From Metabacillus litoralis (lineage in GTDB: Bacteria; Bacillota; Bacilli; Bacillales; Bacillaceae): a DNA stretch of 64,000 bases. This document shows positions 1 through 8,854 of the stretch, in pieces (position 1 is the stretch's first letter; every line of letters starts with the position of its first letter). Under the pieces are notes generated by a model. It saw nothing but the letters and a program-made list of their open reading frames with translations. It ran no database searches and was not told the origin of the DNA. The position numbers and the translations under genes are program-made. The stretch lies in contig NZ_JAIVKL010000005.1 in NCBI RefSeq assembly GCF_020524045.1, positions 310,001 through 374,000 of the forward strand, in the 5' to 3' direction.

Positions 1-914
1 ATCATATCAGCAAGAAGTAAAAGAAATGAACCAATTAAGGCTGATAGTGGTAAAAGGCTAAAATAATTTGCACCGCAAAGGCGTCGAGCAAGATGTGGAG
101 CTAATAAACCGATAAAAGCAATTCCTCCTCCTACTGCGACACAAGATCCAGCAAGGGCAGCAGAAAGACATAATAAAATTCTTCGTTCTGATTCTACTTT
201 TAAACCTAGAACATGTGGAACCGCTTCACTAAATTGCAAAAGGTTCATGGTTCTAGCTTTCAGAAAAGCTATAGGTGTGAGAATGACAATCCATGGAAGC
301 AAGGCCCATACATAAGGCCACTGTGTACCCCAGATACTTCCAGTAAGCCAAATTGTAGCTTGTTGAAAATCTTTTGGGTCCATTTTTAATTGTAAAATGA
401 TCAATAGTGCACCACAAAGCGCATTAAAGGCAAGGCCCATTAGTAGGAGGCGTCCAGGATCAATTCCACCTTTCCATGAGAAGCTATAAATTAAAAGTGC
501 TATGATCAAAGCACCTAAAAAGGCAAATACAGGTAGAAAAAATGGTGAAGATAAAAAACTACTATTTGACTTGCCGAATAGGTAAATACAAAGGACAGCA
601 GCAAGTCCTGCACCAGCATTTATTCCTAATATTCCTGGATCAGCTAATGAATTTCTTGATAATCCTTGAAGAATAGCACCTGAAAGGGCAAGTCCTGCAC
701 CAATCAATATGGCAATAAGCATTCTAGGAATTCTTAATTGATAAAGAACGAGCTCTTGCTGAGGTGTGCCTCTTCCTGAAAAAGTGGCAATCACCTCTTG
801 TATTGTTATTGATAGAGCACCAGTGGAAAGACTTATTACAAAAGTAAGAAGAATAAGAAATAGAAATGTCATTAACCAGAGTTTTGATTGAAGCAAAGCT
901 ACTTTCCAATCCAT
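1..914 (-). CDS. FecCD-family ferric-siderophore ABC permease, second subunit (partial at window edge)
   Basis: The minus-strand frame starts at an ATG at 914 and is open to base 1, so about 304 residues are seen and the C-terminus lies outside. The protein is a polytopic membrane subunit of a ferric-siderophore importer. It shows the FecCD signatures LRIPRML, GAILQGLSRNSLADPGILGI and, near the end, GGGIAFIGLLAPHLARRL. The ATG overlaps the stop of the preceding permease gene (ATGTAATG on the minus strand), so the two are translationally coupled and should form the heterodimeric pore. Given the adjacent petrobactin genes the likely cargo is ferric petrobactin, which is inferred from context. 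No ATPase gene is visible; one may follow to the left. Confidence 0.93.
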   Translation of the reverse strand, partial: MDWKVALLQSKLWLMTFLFLILLTFVISLSTGALSITIQEVIATFSGRGTPQQELVLYQLRIPRMLIAILIGAGLALSGAILQGLSRNSLADPGILGINAGAGLAAVLCIYLFGKSNSSFLSSPFFLPVFAFLGALIIALLIYSFSWKGGIDPGRLLLMGLAFNALCGALLIILQLKMDPKDFQQATIWLTGSIWGTQWPYVWALLPWIVILTPIAFLKARTMNLLQFSEAVPHVLGLKVESERRILLCLSAALAGSCVAVGGGIAFIGLLAPHLARRLCGANYFSLLPLSALIGSFLLLLADM

Positions 915-1963
915 TACATATGCCCTCTTTTCTGTCGAGATAGATAAATGAAAAATGGTACCCCTATAAGTGCTGTAACTGCACTAACAGGTGTTTCAAA
1001 CGGAGGATTAATCATTCGTGCTCCTATATCTGCAAGAATAAGAAGTAAGGCACCAAAAACTGCACTTAGTGGCAGTAGCCAACGATAATCAGGCCCTATA
1101 ATCAATCGGACAATATGTGGAACAACAAGACCAATAAATCCTATGGCTCCAGCTATAGAAACTGCTGCACCTGATAATACAATAACGCTTATAAGGCCAA
1201 TCCATCTTACTTTATGAAAAGATTGTCCAAGGCCTGCTGCTACTTCTTCACCCATAGCTAGAATTGTTAAAGAGCGACTAATGTATAGGGCCAGAATAAG
1301 TCCAATGATCAGTGTTGGTAACAAAATATATACATGCAACCACTTAGTACCTGAGAGACCACCAGCAAACCAAAAGCTTAGATCTTGCGATACTTGAAAG
1401 TAAAGGGCAATTCCCGTTGATAGAGCACTGAACAGTGTACTTAAAGCTGCCCCAGCTAATGTTAGTGTGACAGGTGAGATTCGTTCTTTTGAAATCATGG
1501 TAAAAGATAATACAAAAACTGCTCCAATTGCTGAACCTGCGAAAGACCAGATAAGTAGATTCCAATAAGAGCCTGATCCAATAAAAGCTAAGGATACTGC
1601 AATAGCTAACCCAGAGCCATGAGTGATGCCAATAATGGAAGGATCTGCAAGTGGATTTCTCGTAATACCTTGCATAATAGTTCCAGCAACTGCAAGGGCA
1701 GCTCCTATGAAAGCAGCTGTTAAAGCACGAGGTATTCGAACCTCTCTAATAAGTTGATGTTCAATGTTTTCGCTTTGAAAAGAAATAAAAGAATCCATGA
1801 CTACTGTAGGCTGTATCCAAACTGCACCTAATCCAATTGATACAAGTAAACTAATAAAGACGATTACAATTCCTATGGCACCCCATTTTAACGATTTTTG
1901 CCTTACGGATTGTAAAGGTGTAAGTAGATTTTGGGGGATAGAGGATATCGAGTGTTTAAACAT
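914..1963 (-). CDS. FecCD-family ferric-siderophore ABC permease, first subunit
   Basis: A 349-residue integral membrane protein of the BtuC/FecCD family. After a short cytoplasmic N-terminus there is a first membrane segment, then the family motifs VRIPRALTAAFIGAALAVAG, MQGITRNPLADPSIIGITHG (about residues 97-116) and GAIGFIGLVVPHIVRL (about 270-285). Length is normal for the family. It is the first gene of a minus-strand operon with the next permease, divergent from the AraC-type regulator. A Fur-box-like sequence lies 34 bases upstream of the start, so iron repression is expected. The substrate is assigned only from the neighbouring petrobactin genes; B. subtilis FeuBC and YclNO are the comparable pairs. 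Confidence 0.93.
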   Translation of the reverse strand: MFKHSISSIPQNLLTPLQSVRQKSLKWGAIGIVIVFISLLVSIGLGAVWIQPTVVMDSFISFQSENIEHQLIREVRIPRALTAAFIGAALAVAGTIMQGITRNPLADPSIIGITHGSGLAIAVSLAFIGSGSYWNLLIWSFAGSAIGAVFVLSFTMISKERISPVTLTLAGAALSTLFSALSTGIALYFQVSQDLSFWFAGGLSGTKWLHVYILLPTLIIGLILALYISRSLTILAMGEEVAAGLGQSFHKVRWIGLISVIVLSGAAVSIAGAIGFIGLVVPHIVRLIIGPDYRWLLPLSAVFGALLLILADIGARMINPPFETPVSAVTALIGVPFFIYLSRQKRGHM

Positions 1964-1996
1964 TATAAACCATTCCCTTATTTAAATCTTACAAAT

Positions 1997-2015
1997 GAAA
2001 ATGATCTTCATTATC
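1997..2015. promoter_or_regulatory. Fur box upstream of the permease operon
   Basis: The 19-mer GAAAATGATCTTCATTATC matches the classical Fur consensus GATAATGATAATCATTATC at 16 of 19 positions. It lies just upstream of the minus-strand permease genes and in the divergent promoter region shared with the Btr-like regulator. Confidence 0.75.
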
Positions 2016-2111
2016 AATTGCGTTATCATTGCTTATTAATCTACTATCTTTACATAATATTTGTCAATTCTTTTTCAAAACGCTTTTCTTCGTACGAGGA
2101 TTATAAAATGT

Positions 2112-2130
2112 GAGATAACGATCATTCTCT
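2112..2130. promoter_or_regulatory. Possible second Fur site before the AraC-type regulator
   Basis: The sequence GAGATAACGATCATTCTCT is an imperfect palindrome with GATAAC and CATT half-sites resembling Fur hexamers, 57 bases before the regulator start. The match is weaker than at 1997-2015. It could also be an operator for the regulator itself. Confidence 0.35.
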
Positions 2131-2186
2131 ATAGTAATGAAAGAAACCACGCGATGAATAAAGAAAAATAACAGGGGGTATTGGTA

Positions 2187-3737
2187 ATGACAAAAATACA
2201 TCTTAAACTTCATCCATTTACTTTATCTTCTTTGAAAATCCGAGAAGGTAAATCTGATATTATAAATCAATCTACTTGTCTTACAACCTTGATTTATACA
2301 GCATCTGGAGAAGGAAATCTACTTAAAGGGGGACGGCTGTTTCCAATTACTGAAGGAAAGAGCTATATCATTTCTGAGGAGTGTGTGCTGACATCAACAT
2401 CATCTAATCTACTCACTGTATATTCCATTTCGTGGGAGAAAGATTTGGAAGATCTTTCTTTTCTGCTTTCAGTAGCACTTGCTGATCAACAACCTGCGAA
2501 ACTTGTTCCATTATGGGAGTCAGCTCTAAAAACCCAAACGGGAGGTTCAATTTCAGAGCGTTGTAGATTTCAAAGCACTGTTTGGAGCATATTATCTTTC
2601 TTAACAGATCATACAGAAGTGGACGAGATCGAAGAAACTAAGAAAATGATCACTAATAACATATCAAATCCATATTCAATTGAAAAACTGGCTGATAAAG
2701 CAAAAATGAATCCAACTTCTTTTATAAGAGCATTCAAAAAAAGAGTTGGAATGACTCCAAAGGAATATTTGATTGAAGAAAGAATGAGATCAGCGAAAGT
2801 ACTTATGCTTCAAAATAAAGGAATTACGACTAAAGATGTTTCAATGAGTATAGGTGTACAAGATGAATTTTATTTTAGTCGTTTATTTAAGCAAAAAGTT
2901 GGACTACCACCTTCTATTTTTATGAAAAGATCTAAGCAACGGATAGCCGTAGTAAGTCAGGTTTTGTTACAGGATCACCTTCTTTCACTAGGAATTCAGC
3001 CCGTAGCAGCTCCTGCTTATCCCTCAATCTTTCCTTCAACGAATGGTTTACCAAGGTATTTAGAGAAAGAGCTTGAAGGAACTGTTTTATTAAATGCAGA
3101 AAATATGTTTCAGCCAGAGGAGATTTTAAAAACACAGCCAGATCATATTATCAAAACGCCGTTACATAATGGTGAGATACAATCAGTTTTATTATCCCAT
3201 CAACAAAAAGTCCAACATATTTCACTTAAAACACAATGGAATGAGTATCTTCGTGAAATTGCAAGCTTAACAGGACAAGAAAGTAGAGTGGATAGTATTG
3301 AAAAGGAAGTCTCTTTACTAGAATTAAAGGTTAAAGATGAAATCTGTCCAATGACTCGAAAAGGAAAGTGGGCAGTCATTTGGATCAGAGAGGGAGAAAT
3401 TCGTCTTTATGGGATGAGAGATCATGCATGTTTAGATTTACTTTATCAAAAATTAGGTTTTGATCCTCATCCAGATTTACCAAACAATGGGTACCGTATA
3501 GTGTCGGTAAAAGAACTTGCTGAATTAAATGCAAACAAGCTGCTTATTCTTTGGAGTCATGAAAAAGATGTTTGGAAAGTTGTGAGAAATAAAGAATGGA
3601 AAAAAATAAAGGCTGTTGAAAATAAAGAAGTATATTATCCAAATAGTTTTGAATGGGATCCTTGGGGACCTTTAGGTAGAAAAAATATGCTCATAAACTT
3701 TGCTGTAACACTTCAAAACTCAAAGTTAATATTTTAA
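2187..3737 (+). CDS. Btr-like siderophore regulator: AraC DNA-binding domain fused to a binding-protein domain
   Basis: This 516-residue protein has an N-terminal effector-like region, an AraC/XylS double helix-turn-helix at about residues 150-245 (with SIEKLADKAKMNPTSFIRAF and the second helix pair ending FYFSRLFKQKVG), and a C-terminal TroA/FecB-type periplasmic-binding-protein fold from about 250. This is the architecture of B. subtilis Btr (YbbB), which senses Fe-bacillibactin in the cytoplasm and activates feuABC. By analogy it should sense the siderophore imported here and activate the adjacent transport genes; that ligand is inferred. The ATG at 2187 is preferred over an upstream in-frame TTG at 2181 because GGGGG at 2174-2178 is well spaced only for the ATG. 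Confidence 0.9.
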   Translation: MTKIHLKLHPFTLSSLKIREGKSDIINQSTCLTTLIYTASGEGNLLKGGRLFPITEGKSYIISEECVLTSTSSNLLTVYSISWEKDLEDLSFLLSVALADQQPAKLVPLWESALKTQTGGSISERCRFQSTVWSILSFLTDHTEVDEIEETKKMITNNISNPYSIEKLADKAKMNPTSFIRAFKKRVGMTPKEYLIEERMRSAKVLMLQNKGITTKDVSMSIGVQDEFYFSRLFKQKVGLPPSIFMKRSKQRIAVVSQVLLQDHLLSLGIQPVAAPAYPSIFPSTNGLPRYLEKELEGTVLLNAENMFQPEEILKTQPDHIIKTPLHNGEIQSVLLSHQQKVQHISLKTQWNEYLREIASLTGQESRVDSIEKEVSLLELKVKDEICPMTRKGKWAVIWIREGEIRLYGMRDHACLDLLYQKLGFDPHPDLPNNGYRIVSVKELAELNANKLLILWSHEKDVWKVVRNKEWKKIKAVENKEVYYPNSFEWDPWGPLGRKNMLINFAVTLQNSKLIF

Positions 3738-3800
3738 CAAATGAAAGAGCTGCTTAAATTAGAATTATTTTATATAAACATTCATGGCCGTTTCCGCTAT

Positions 3801-3917
3801 GTTAAAACTTAATGTTGATTTTCAGCACTCTGTTGATTGGAGGTGAATATATGAGACTCCTGCTTAGAGGAGCGTGTCAAAGGGAGCCTGTAACGGAAAT
3901 CGACAACAAAATTTAGA
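3801..3917 (+). repeat. R1 palindromic intergenic repeat, internally deleted copy
   Basis: It begins GTTAAAACTTAATGTTGATT, continues through a GAGACTCCTGC block and an AGCGTGTCAAAGGGAG block, and ends in an ACGGAAATCGACAACAAAATTT block. These blocks recur in order at 11316-11488 and 47399-47635. The central GC-rich part is missing here. It lies between the regulator and the binding-protein gene, with no ORF. Confidence 0.85.
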
Positions 3918-4000
3918 GCCTAATTTGAAAAAATAATGAACAAACGATAATGTACATTTTGTCCATGTAAAAAGTGAGAAAGATCCATGTTATCAATAAT

Positions 4001-4015
4001 TGATAATTGTTATCA
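4001..4015. promoter_or_regulatory. Fur box upstream of the siderophore-binding protein gene
   Basis: TGATAATTGTTATCA matches the Bacillus 7-1-7 Fur consensus TGATAATNATTATCA with one mismatch. Further overlapping half-sites (GATAATGAAATTCATTAT) follow directly at 4018-4035. The arrangement predicts strong iron repression of the gene at 4054. Confidence 0.85.
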
Positions 4016-4053
4016 TTGATAATGAAATTCATTATTGTTTAGGAGGAAAAGAA

Positions 4054-5034
4054 ATGAAGAAATTATTAGCATCTTGGAGTATGGTGTTAATGCTACTTTT
4101 AGTCGTATTAACTGCTTGTTCAAGTGGTGAAAAAACTGCTTCTGAAGCAGATGCAAATACAGAAAAAGAGCAAGAAACTGAACAAGTAGAAGAAGTGGAA
4201 GAAGAAGTCGCAGAAACAAGAACAGTAGAGCACTTATATGGAAAAGCAGAAGTGCCATTGAATCCTGAGAAAATTGTTCTTTTATCACATGTTTCTTGGG
4301 AAGGATCTCTTGTATCAGTGGGGGTAAAGCCACATGCAGTTATGGCATATGACAATGAATTCCCTCCACATCTAACTGAAGAACTTGCAGGAGTAACTGC
4401 ATTACCTTATGCAGATGAAATTAATTCAGAGGAAATAGTGAAATTGGATCCAGATTTACTTATTATCAGTGACCGCTATAAACCACTTTACGATCAGTTA
4501 TCTGAAACAATACCAACGGTTGTTGTCGAAGTTGGTGGGGATTGGAAAGAAGATCATTTGAAAGTAGCTGAAGCAGCAGGCAAATTAGAAGAAGGACAAA
4601 AAGTTATAGATGAGATGGAAAAAGAAGCCGAAGATATCGGAAATCGTATTCGTGAAAAAGTTGGCGAAGAAACATTTATGGCTGTAGCGATTAATAAGAA
4701 AGATATCCGTGTTTATGGAAAAACAAATCACGCAACAAACTCACTATTATTTGATGATCTTAAGTTAACACCAGCAGAAAATCTTCCAGAAGATTTTGGT
4801 GAAAATATATCGATTGAAGGATTAGTAAAATATAACCCAGATCATATTCTTGATGTGTCTTACTTTAACAGTGGAGAGTACTATGACTCTGTAACTGAGG
4901 GAGAGGTATGGAATAACTTAAATGCTGTTAAAAATAAAAAAGTACATACTCTTTCTACAACTTGGGGTTTCTGGGATCCAATTGAACGCCAAAAAGGCTT
5001 AAAGGAAATAGAGAAATTACTATTAGGTGAGTAA
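4054..5034 (+). CDS. Ferric-siderophore-binding lipoprotein (FpuA/FatB/FeuA type)
   Basis: A 326-residue substrate-binding lipoprotein of the TroA/FecB superfamily. The start is the ATG at 4054, which has AGGAGG at 4041-4046. The signal peptide ends in the lipobox LTAC, followed by a long acidic linker (E/Q-rich, about residues 25-55) and then the binding domain with ILDVSYFN and a C-terminal WDPIERQKG. It would catch iron-loaded siderophore at the membrane surface and hand it to FecCD permeases. In B. anthracis FpuA and FatB, and in B. subtilis YclQ, such proteins bind petrobactin. That this one does so is inferred from its position between the permeases and asbA. A terminator follows before asbA, so it is a separate Fur-controlled unit. 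Confidence 0.87.
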   Translation: MKKLLASWSMVLMLLLVVLTACSSGEKTASEADANTEKEQETEQVEEVEEEVAETRTVEHLYGKAEVPLNPEKIVLLSHVSWEGSLVSVGVKPHAVMAYDNEFPPHLTEELAGVTALPYADEINSEEIVKLDPDLLIISDRYKPLYDQLSETIPTVVVEVGGDWKEDHLKVAEAAGKLEEGQKVIDEMEKEAEDIGNRIREKVGEETFMAVAINKKDIRVYGKTNHATNSLLFDDLKLTPAENLPEDFGENISIEGLVKYNPDHILDVSYFNSGEYYDSVTEGEVWNNLNAVKNKKVHTLSTTWGFWDPIERQKGLKEIEKLLLGE

Positions 5035-5200
5035 GCTTTGTCAAAGTGTAATTGAAATGGGGACCTAAATTTAATAATTAATCATTCGTTTCTATTATTT
5101 AACAAAACATCTGTTAAAACAATTGTTGAACATGAGGATTTTCTTCTCCTTGATTAAATAACATGAAGTTTAACATTGCTAAAAAACTAAGCTTTTTTAG

Positions 5201-5234
5201 TAGTCTTTCTGAACTAGAAAGACTATTTTTTTCT
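5201..5234 (+). terminator. Intrinsic terminator between binding-protein gene and asbA
   Basis: A 10-bp perfect stem, TAGTCTTTCT and AGAAAGACTA, with loop GAACT, is followed by a run of T. A second small hairpin (CTAAAAAA/TTTTTTAG) lies just before it at 5179-5200. Confidence 0.85.
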
Positions 5235-5241
5235 CACCTAT

Positions 5242-5256
5242 TGAGAATGGTTATCA
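5242..5256. promoter_or_regulatory. Fur box upstream of asbA
   Basis: TGAGAATGGTTATCA differs from the 7-1-7 Fur consensus TGATAATNATTATCA at two positions. It lies 37 bases before the asbA start, fitting iron repression of petrobactin synthesis. Confidence 0.75.
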
Positions 5257-5293
5257 TTTAGTGGGTCTAAAGACACAGTGAAAGGGTGGGAAT

Positions 5294-7117
5294 ATGGATC
5301 AGCCGGCCAAACTTATTGCTGAAAATGCAACATTTCAGGCTTTTATTAACAGTTATATTCGTGAATTAGATTGTGAGACTTGGGTAGAAAAGAAAGATTG
5401 GATAAATGGGCATTTTACTTCTGTGGAACCTGAGAGTGATCATTTAGTAGTGATTGAGTTACCTTGCAAAAAAATGAAATATGTAATTGAAGTTGAATAC
5501 AAATCTCTCGTTGGAAGGCATGTTTTTAGGAGATCACTTAAATTCTGTGCTAATGACAAACAATGGCATAGGGAAGATCGTGTAACAGTTATGATTTCTT
5601 TAATACAAGAACTTCATTTAAAAGCAAGAGCAAAAAAATGTTATGAACTTGTTTCACATTATGATGAATTGATACTGCGGTTACTCGAAAGTTTTCATAT
5701 GATGACAACTTATATTGAAAATCGAATGGATGATCTTAAGCTATATTCAGCGAAAAGCTCTTTTATCGAAACGGAACAATCACTTTTATATGGTCACTGG
5801 CTTCATCCCACACCGAAGAGTAGACAAGGAATGGCGAATTGGCAGCATAAAAGTTATGCACCAGAATTAAAAGGGGAGTTCCAACTTCACTATTTTCAAG
5901 TTGATTGTCGTTTAGTAAAGGAATCTTCTTCTTTAAAAGTTAGTGCGAGTGATTGGATCGAACAATCGATGCTAAAAGATGACCCACAACTGCGAATAGA
6001 AGAGGGTACATGTATTATTCCAATGCATCCTCTTCAATCTCAATGGCTATTACAGCAGAACCATGTGAAGAAGGCGATAGATAGACAATTGATTAAGCAT
6101 TTAGGTGCAAAGGGACCACTCTTTACAGCAACATCTTCTTTAAGAACAGTGTATAACAAGGAAAAAGATTTGATGTACAAATTTTCAATACCTGTAAAGG
6201 TTACAAATTCTCTACGAATGAATAAATTGAACGAACTAAAAGCAGGGGTAAACATGGCTAAATTACTAAGTAAAATACCATTCTTAGATGAAAATCCATT
6301 ATTTAAAATTATTGAGGATCCAGCTTATATTACAGTTGATTTTCCAAATCAGATGGAGTCAGGCTTTGAGGTGATTCTTCGGACTAATTCATTTCCAAGA
6401 GGTAAAGATCAGGGGATTAGTTCGATTGCTTCTATTGTACAAGATCCTTTGCCAAACCAGAAATCGCGTCTTGCTAACTTAATCTCCTATTTAGCAGAAT
6501 CAGAATCTAGATCAGAGGATCAAATAGCTCTAGAATGGTTTGAAAAGTATTGGAACTGTGCAATTGAACCTCTTATTCGACTATATGATGAGTATGGAAT
6601 TGCTCTTGAGGCACACCAACAAAATAGTGTGTTAGATATATCTACTGGATATCCTGAATTATATTATTATCGTGATAACCAAGGGTATTATTTGTCTAAA
6701 ACGTACGATAAAGAACTACACTTCATAGAACCCTCTCTTTCTTCAACACCTGATCTATTTTATGAAGATACTATGATTGAAGATCGATTTACTTATTATT
6801 TGTTTATGAATCAACTGTTTTCAGTTATTTATCGATTTGGTGCTGACCATCTATTAGAAGAGAAGAGACTAGTAGAAGTAGCATTTGAAAAGTTGCAAAA
6901 GTTAGAAACTAAATTAACAGGAATAGGAAAAAAGTTTGTTTATCACATTCTCAATAAAGAAAAACTTGCATATAAGGCGAATTTATTAACAAGATTTCAT
7001 GATGTTGATGAGTTATCAGCAGAACTTGAACAAGCAATTTATACGAATATAACAAATCCGTTTCTACTACAACATAAGGAGGAAGATTATGCTCAAGCCA
7101 TATCTCTTACCTTCTAA
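5294..7117 (+). CDS. asbA: Petrobactin synthetase AsbA (NIS family, IucA/IucC type)
   Basis: A 607-residue NRPS-independent siderophore synthetase, close to the roughly 600 residues of B. anthracis AsbA. Visible family motifs are LHPTPKSRQG (about residue 170), IIPMHPLQSQW (about 240), TSSLRTVYN (about 280) and the catalytic-region motif ALEAHQQNSVL (about 440), with an FhuF-like C-terminal region. In the known pathway AsbA condenses citrate with spermidine, using ATP to adenylate a citrate carboxylate, in the cytoplasm. It is the first gene of asbABCDEF, directly after a Fur box. Its 3' end overlaps asbB by 29 bases. The function is assigned from family motifs plus the full asb gene order. 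Confidence 0.95.
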   Translation: MDQPAKLIAENATFQAFINSYIRELDCETWVEKKDWINGHFTSVEPESDHLVVIELPCKKMKYVIEVEYKSLVGRHVFRRSLKFCANDKQWHREDRVTVMISLIQELHLKARAKKCYELVSHYDELILRLLESFHMMTTYIENRMDDLKLYSAKSSFIETEQSLLYGHWLHPTPKSRQGMANWQHKSYAPELKGEFQLHYFQVDCRLVKESSSLKVSASDWIEQSMLKDDPQLRIEEGTCIIPMHPLQSQWLLQQNHVKKAIDRQLIKHLGAKGPLFTATSSLRTVYNKEKDLMYKFSIPVKVTNSLRMNKLNELKAGVNMAKLLSKIPFLDENPLFKIIEDPAYITVDFPNQMESGFEVILRTNSFPRGKDQGISSIASIVQDPLPNQKSRLANLISYLAESESRSEDQIALEWFEKYWNCAIEPLIRLYDEYGIALEAHQQNSVLDISTGYPELYYYRDNQGYYLSKTYDKELHFIEPSLSSTPDLFYEDTMIEDRFTYYLFMNQLFSVIYRFGADHLLEEKRLVEVAFEKLQKLETKLTGIGKKFVYHILNKEKLAYKANLLTRFHDVDELSAELEQAIYTNITNPFLLQHKEEDYAQAISLTF

Positions 7118-8852
7118 CAAATCATTCACACGAGTAAGACGTCAGTTGGTAGAAGCAATGATTTTTGAAGGTTTGATTCAATACACTGTAGTAGAAAATA
7201 ATAATGACAAATCTGTTTTATCATTTTATCTTTACGGAAAAAAGCATAACTTTCGTTGTAAAGGGCGAAAGACTTCATTTGATCGAATTCATGTAAAAGA
7301 AGATAGTATTTTTATGGAACTTCAAAATCAGCAACTAATAGAAGCTCCTATAGAAGCGCTTTTAGATGAGATTGAAATAGATCCACAATCTAAGGAGACG
7401 ATATTAAAAGAACTATGGCAAACGGTTAAGTTCTGTGAATGGAATGTAACAAATCTTAAACTACCTTTTTCAAGAAGAGAAAGTTGTTTTGAAGAGCTAG
7501 AATCTGAAATTATAGAAGGTCATCTCTACCATCCTTGCTTCAAATCTCGAACAGGCTTTTCCCTAGATGACCATGAAAGATATGGCCCTGAAGCGAAACA
7601 AACCTTCTCATTAATATGGGTTGCAATAAGAAGAAATAAAATGCGAGTATCTCTTTTCGAAAGAGAAGCTGATTTTTGGAAAAGAGAGTTAGGTCAAATT
7701 TTATGGGAAAGGTTGTTGGAGGAGCTTGAGATACAAGGTGGAACGTTCGAAGAATATGTCTTTCTCCCAATACATCCTTGGCAATTTAAATCAATACAAC
7801 CGTTTTTACAAGAAGGCATTCATTCAAATGAGATGATCATCTTAAATGTTGTAGGTGATCATTATAGAGCAACACAATCTATTCGTACTTTATGGAATAA
7901 AACAAATCCAGACAAAGCGTACTTGAAATTGTCTATGAATTTGGTTAATACTTCCTCTTTGAGAATACTGGATTCTCATTCGGTGTGTGCTGCTCCAACT
8001 ATTTCAGCCTGGCTTGAAGAAATAATAAACTCGGATCCTTATTTAAAGCATGATGCTTCTTTAGTCATACTTAAAGAATACGCTGGTATTATTTATGATT
8101 CTGAAGAATCAAAAGCGATGAAATTGTCTGGTCATCTTGGAGCTATTTGGAGAGAAAGTATTAACAAATATTTAGAGGAAGATGAAGAAGCGGTTCCGTT
8201 TACTGCTCTTTTAATGATGGAAAAAGACGGATTTCCATTCATTACTCATTGGATCAAACAATATGGAATAAAAAACTGGCTAACCCGCTTATTTGAAGTA
8301 AGTATTGTTCCTGTTTGGCACTTTCTGATTGCACATGGAATTGCTTTAGAAGCTCATGCTCAAAATATGATTTTACTCCATAAAAATGGATGGCCTACAA
8401 GAATTGTATTAAGAGATTTTCATGACAGCATAGAATTCACAAAAGAATTTTTAGCTAAAGAAATTCTTCCTCCTGATTTTGGGAAATTACACAATATGTT
8501 TAAGGATGCACCTGAAAATCAATTTTATTGGATGGCATCTGTAGAGGATCTAAGAGAGTTAATCATGGATACGTTATTTGTTTTTCATTTTAGTGAATTA
8601 TCTTTTTTACTAGATGAAGAGTATCAATATAAAGAAGAAGAATTTTGGAACCAAGTGGATCAAGTGATTACGAGCCACTTAAATCGATTTCCTGAATTAA
8701 AGAACAGACACGAACAAGTACAACATTCTCGTGCTCAAATATATGTTGAATCACTTTTAACAAAAAAACTTCGTGAAAATAAAGAATCTGAATCATTTCG
8801 ACATACTGTCCGAAATGTGTTCGCTCATTTGAGTTTTAAAAAGGAGAAATAA
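7089..8852 (+). CDS. asbB: Petrobactin synthetase AsbB (NIS family, IucA/IucC type)
   Basis: A second NIS synthetase, 587 residues. Motifs are LYHPCFKSRTGF (about 148), FLPIHPWQFKS (about 227), TQSIRTLWN (about 263) and ALEAHAQNMIL (about 425). In B. anthracis AsbB adds the second spermidine-type arm to the citrate intermediate and can also act on dihydroxybenzoyl-spermidine. The start at 7089 is supported by AAGGAGG at 7077-7083, so translation begins inside the end of asbA and the two are probably coupled. AsbA and AsbB are divergent paralogues. Confidence 0.95.
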   Translation: MLKPYLLPSNKSFTRVRRQLVEAMIFEGLIQYTVVENNNDKSVLSFYLYGKKHNFRCKGRKTSFDRIHVKEDSIFMELQNQQLIEAPIEALLDEIEIDPQSKETILKELWQTVKFCEWNVTNLKLPFSRRESCFEELESEIIEGHLYHPCFKSRTGFSLDDHERYGPEAKQTFSLIWVAIRRNKMRVSLFEREADFWKRELGQILWERLLEELEIQGGTFEEYVFLPIHPWQFKSIQPFLQEGIHSNEMIILNVVGDHYRATQSIRTLWNKTNPDKAYLKLSMNLVNTSSLRILDSHSVCAAPTISAWLEEIINSDPYLKHDASLVILKEYAGIIYDSEESKAMKLSGHLGAIWRESINKYLEEDEEAVPFTALLMMEKDGFPFITHWIKQYGIKNWLTRLFEVSIVPVWHFLIAHGIALEAHAQNMILLHKNGWPTRIVLRDFHDSIEFTKEFLAKEILPPDFGKLHNMFKDAPENQFYWMASVEDLRELIMDTLFVFHFSELSFLLDEEYQYKEEEFWNQVDQVITSHLNRFPELKNRHEQVQHSRAQIYVESLLTKKLRENKESESFRHTVRNVFAHLSFKKEK

Positions 8853-8854
8853 AT

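Noticed and set aside
2181-2186. TTG start for the Btr-like regulator
   Set aside because: The ribosome site lies only 2 bases before it; the ATG at 2187 has normal spacing.
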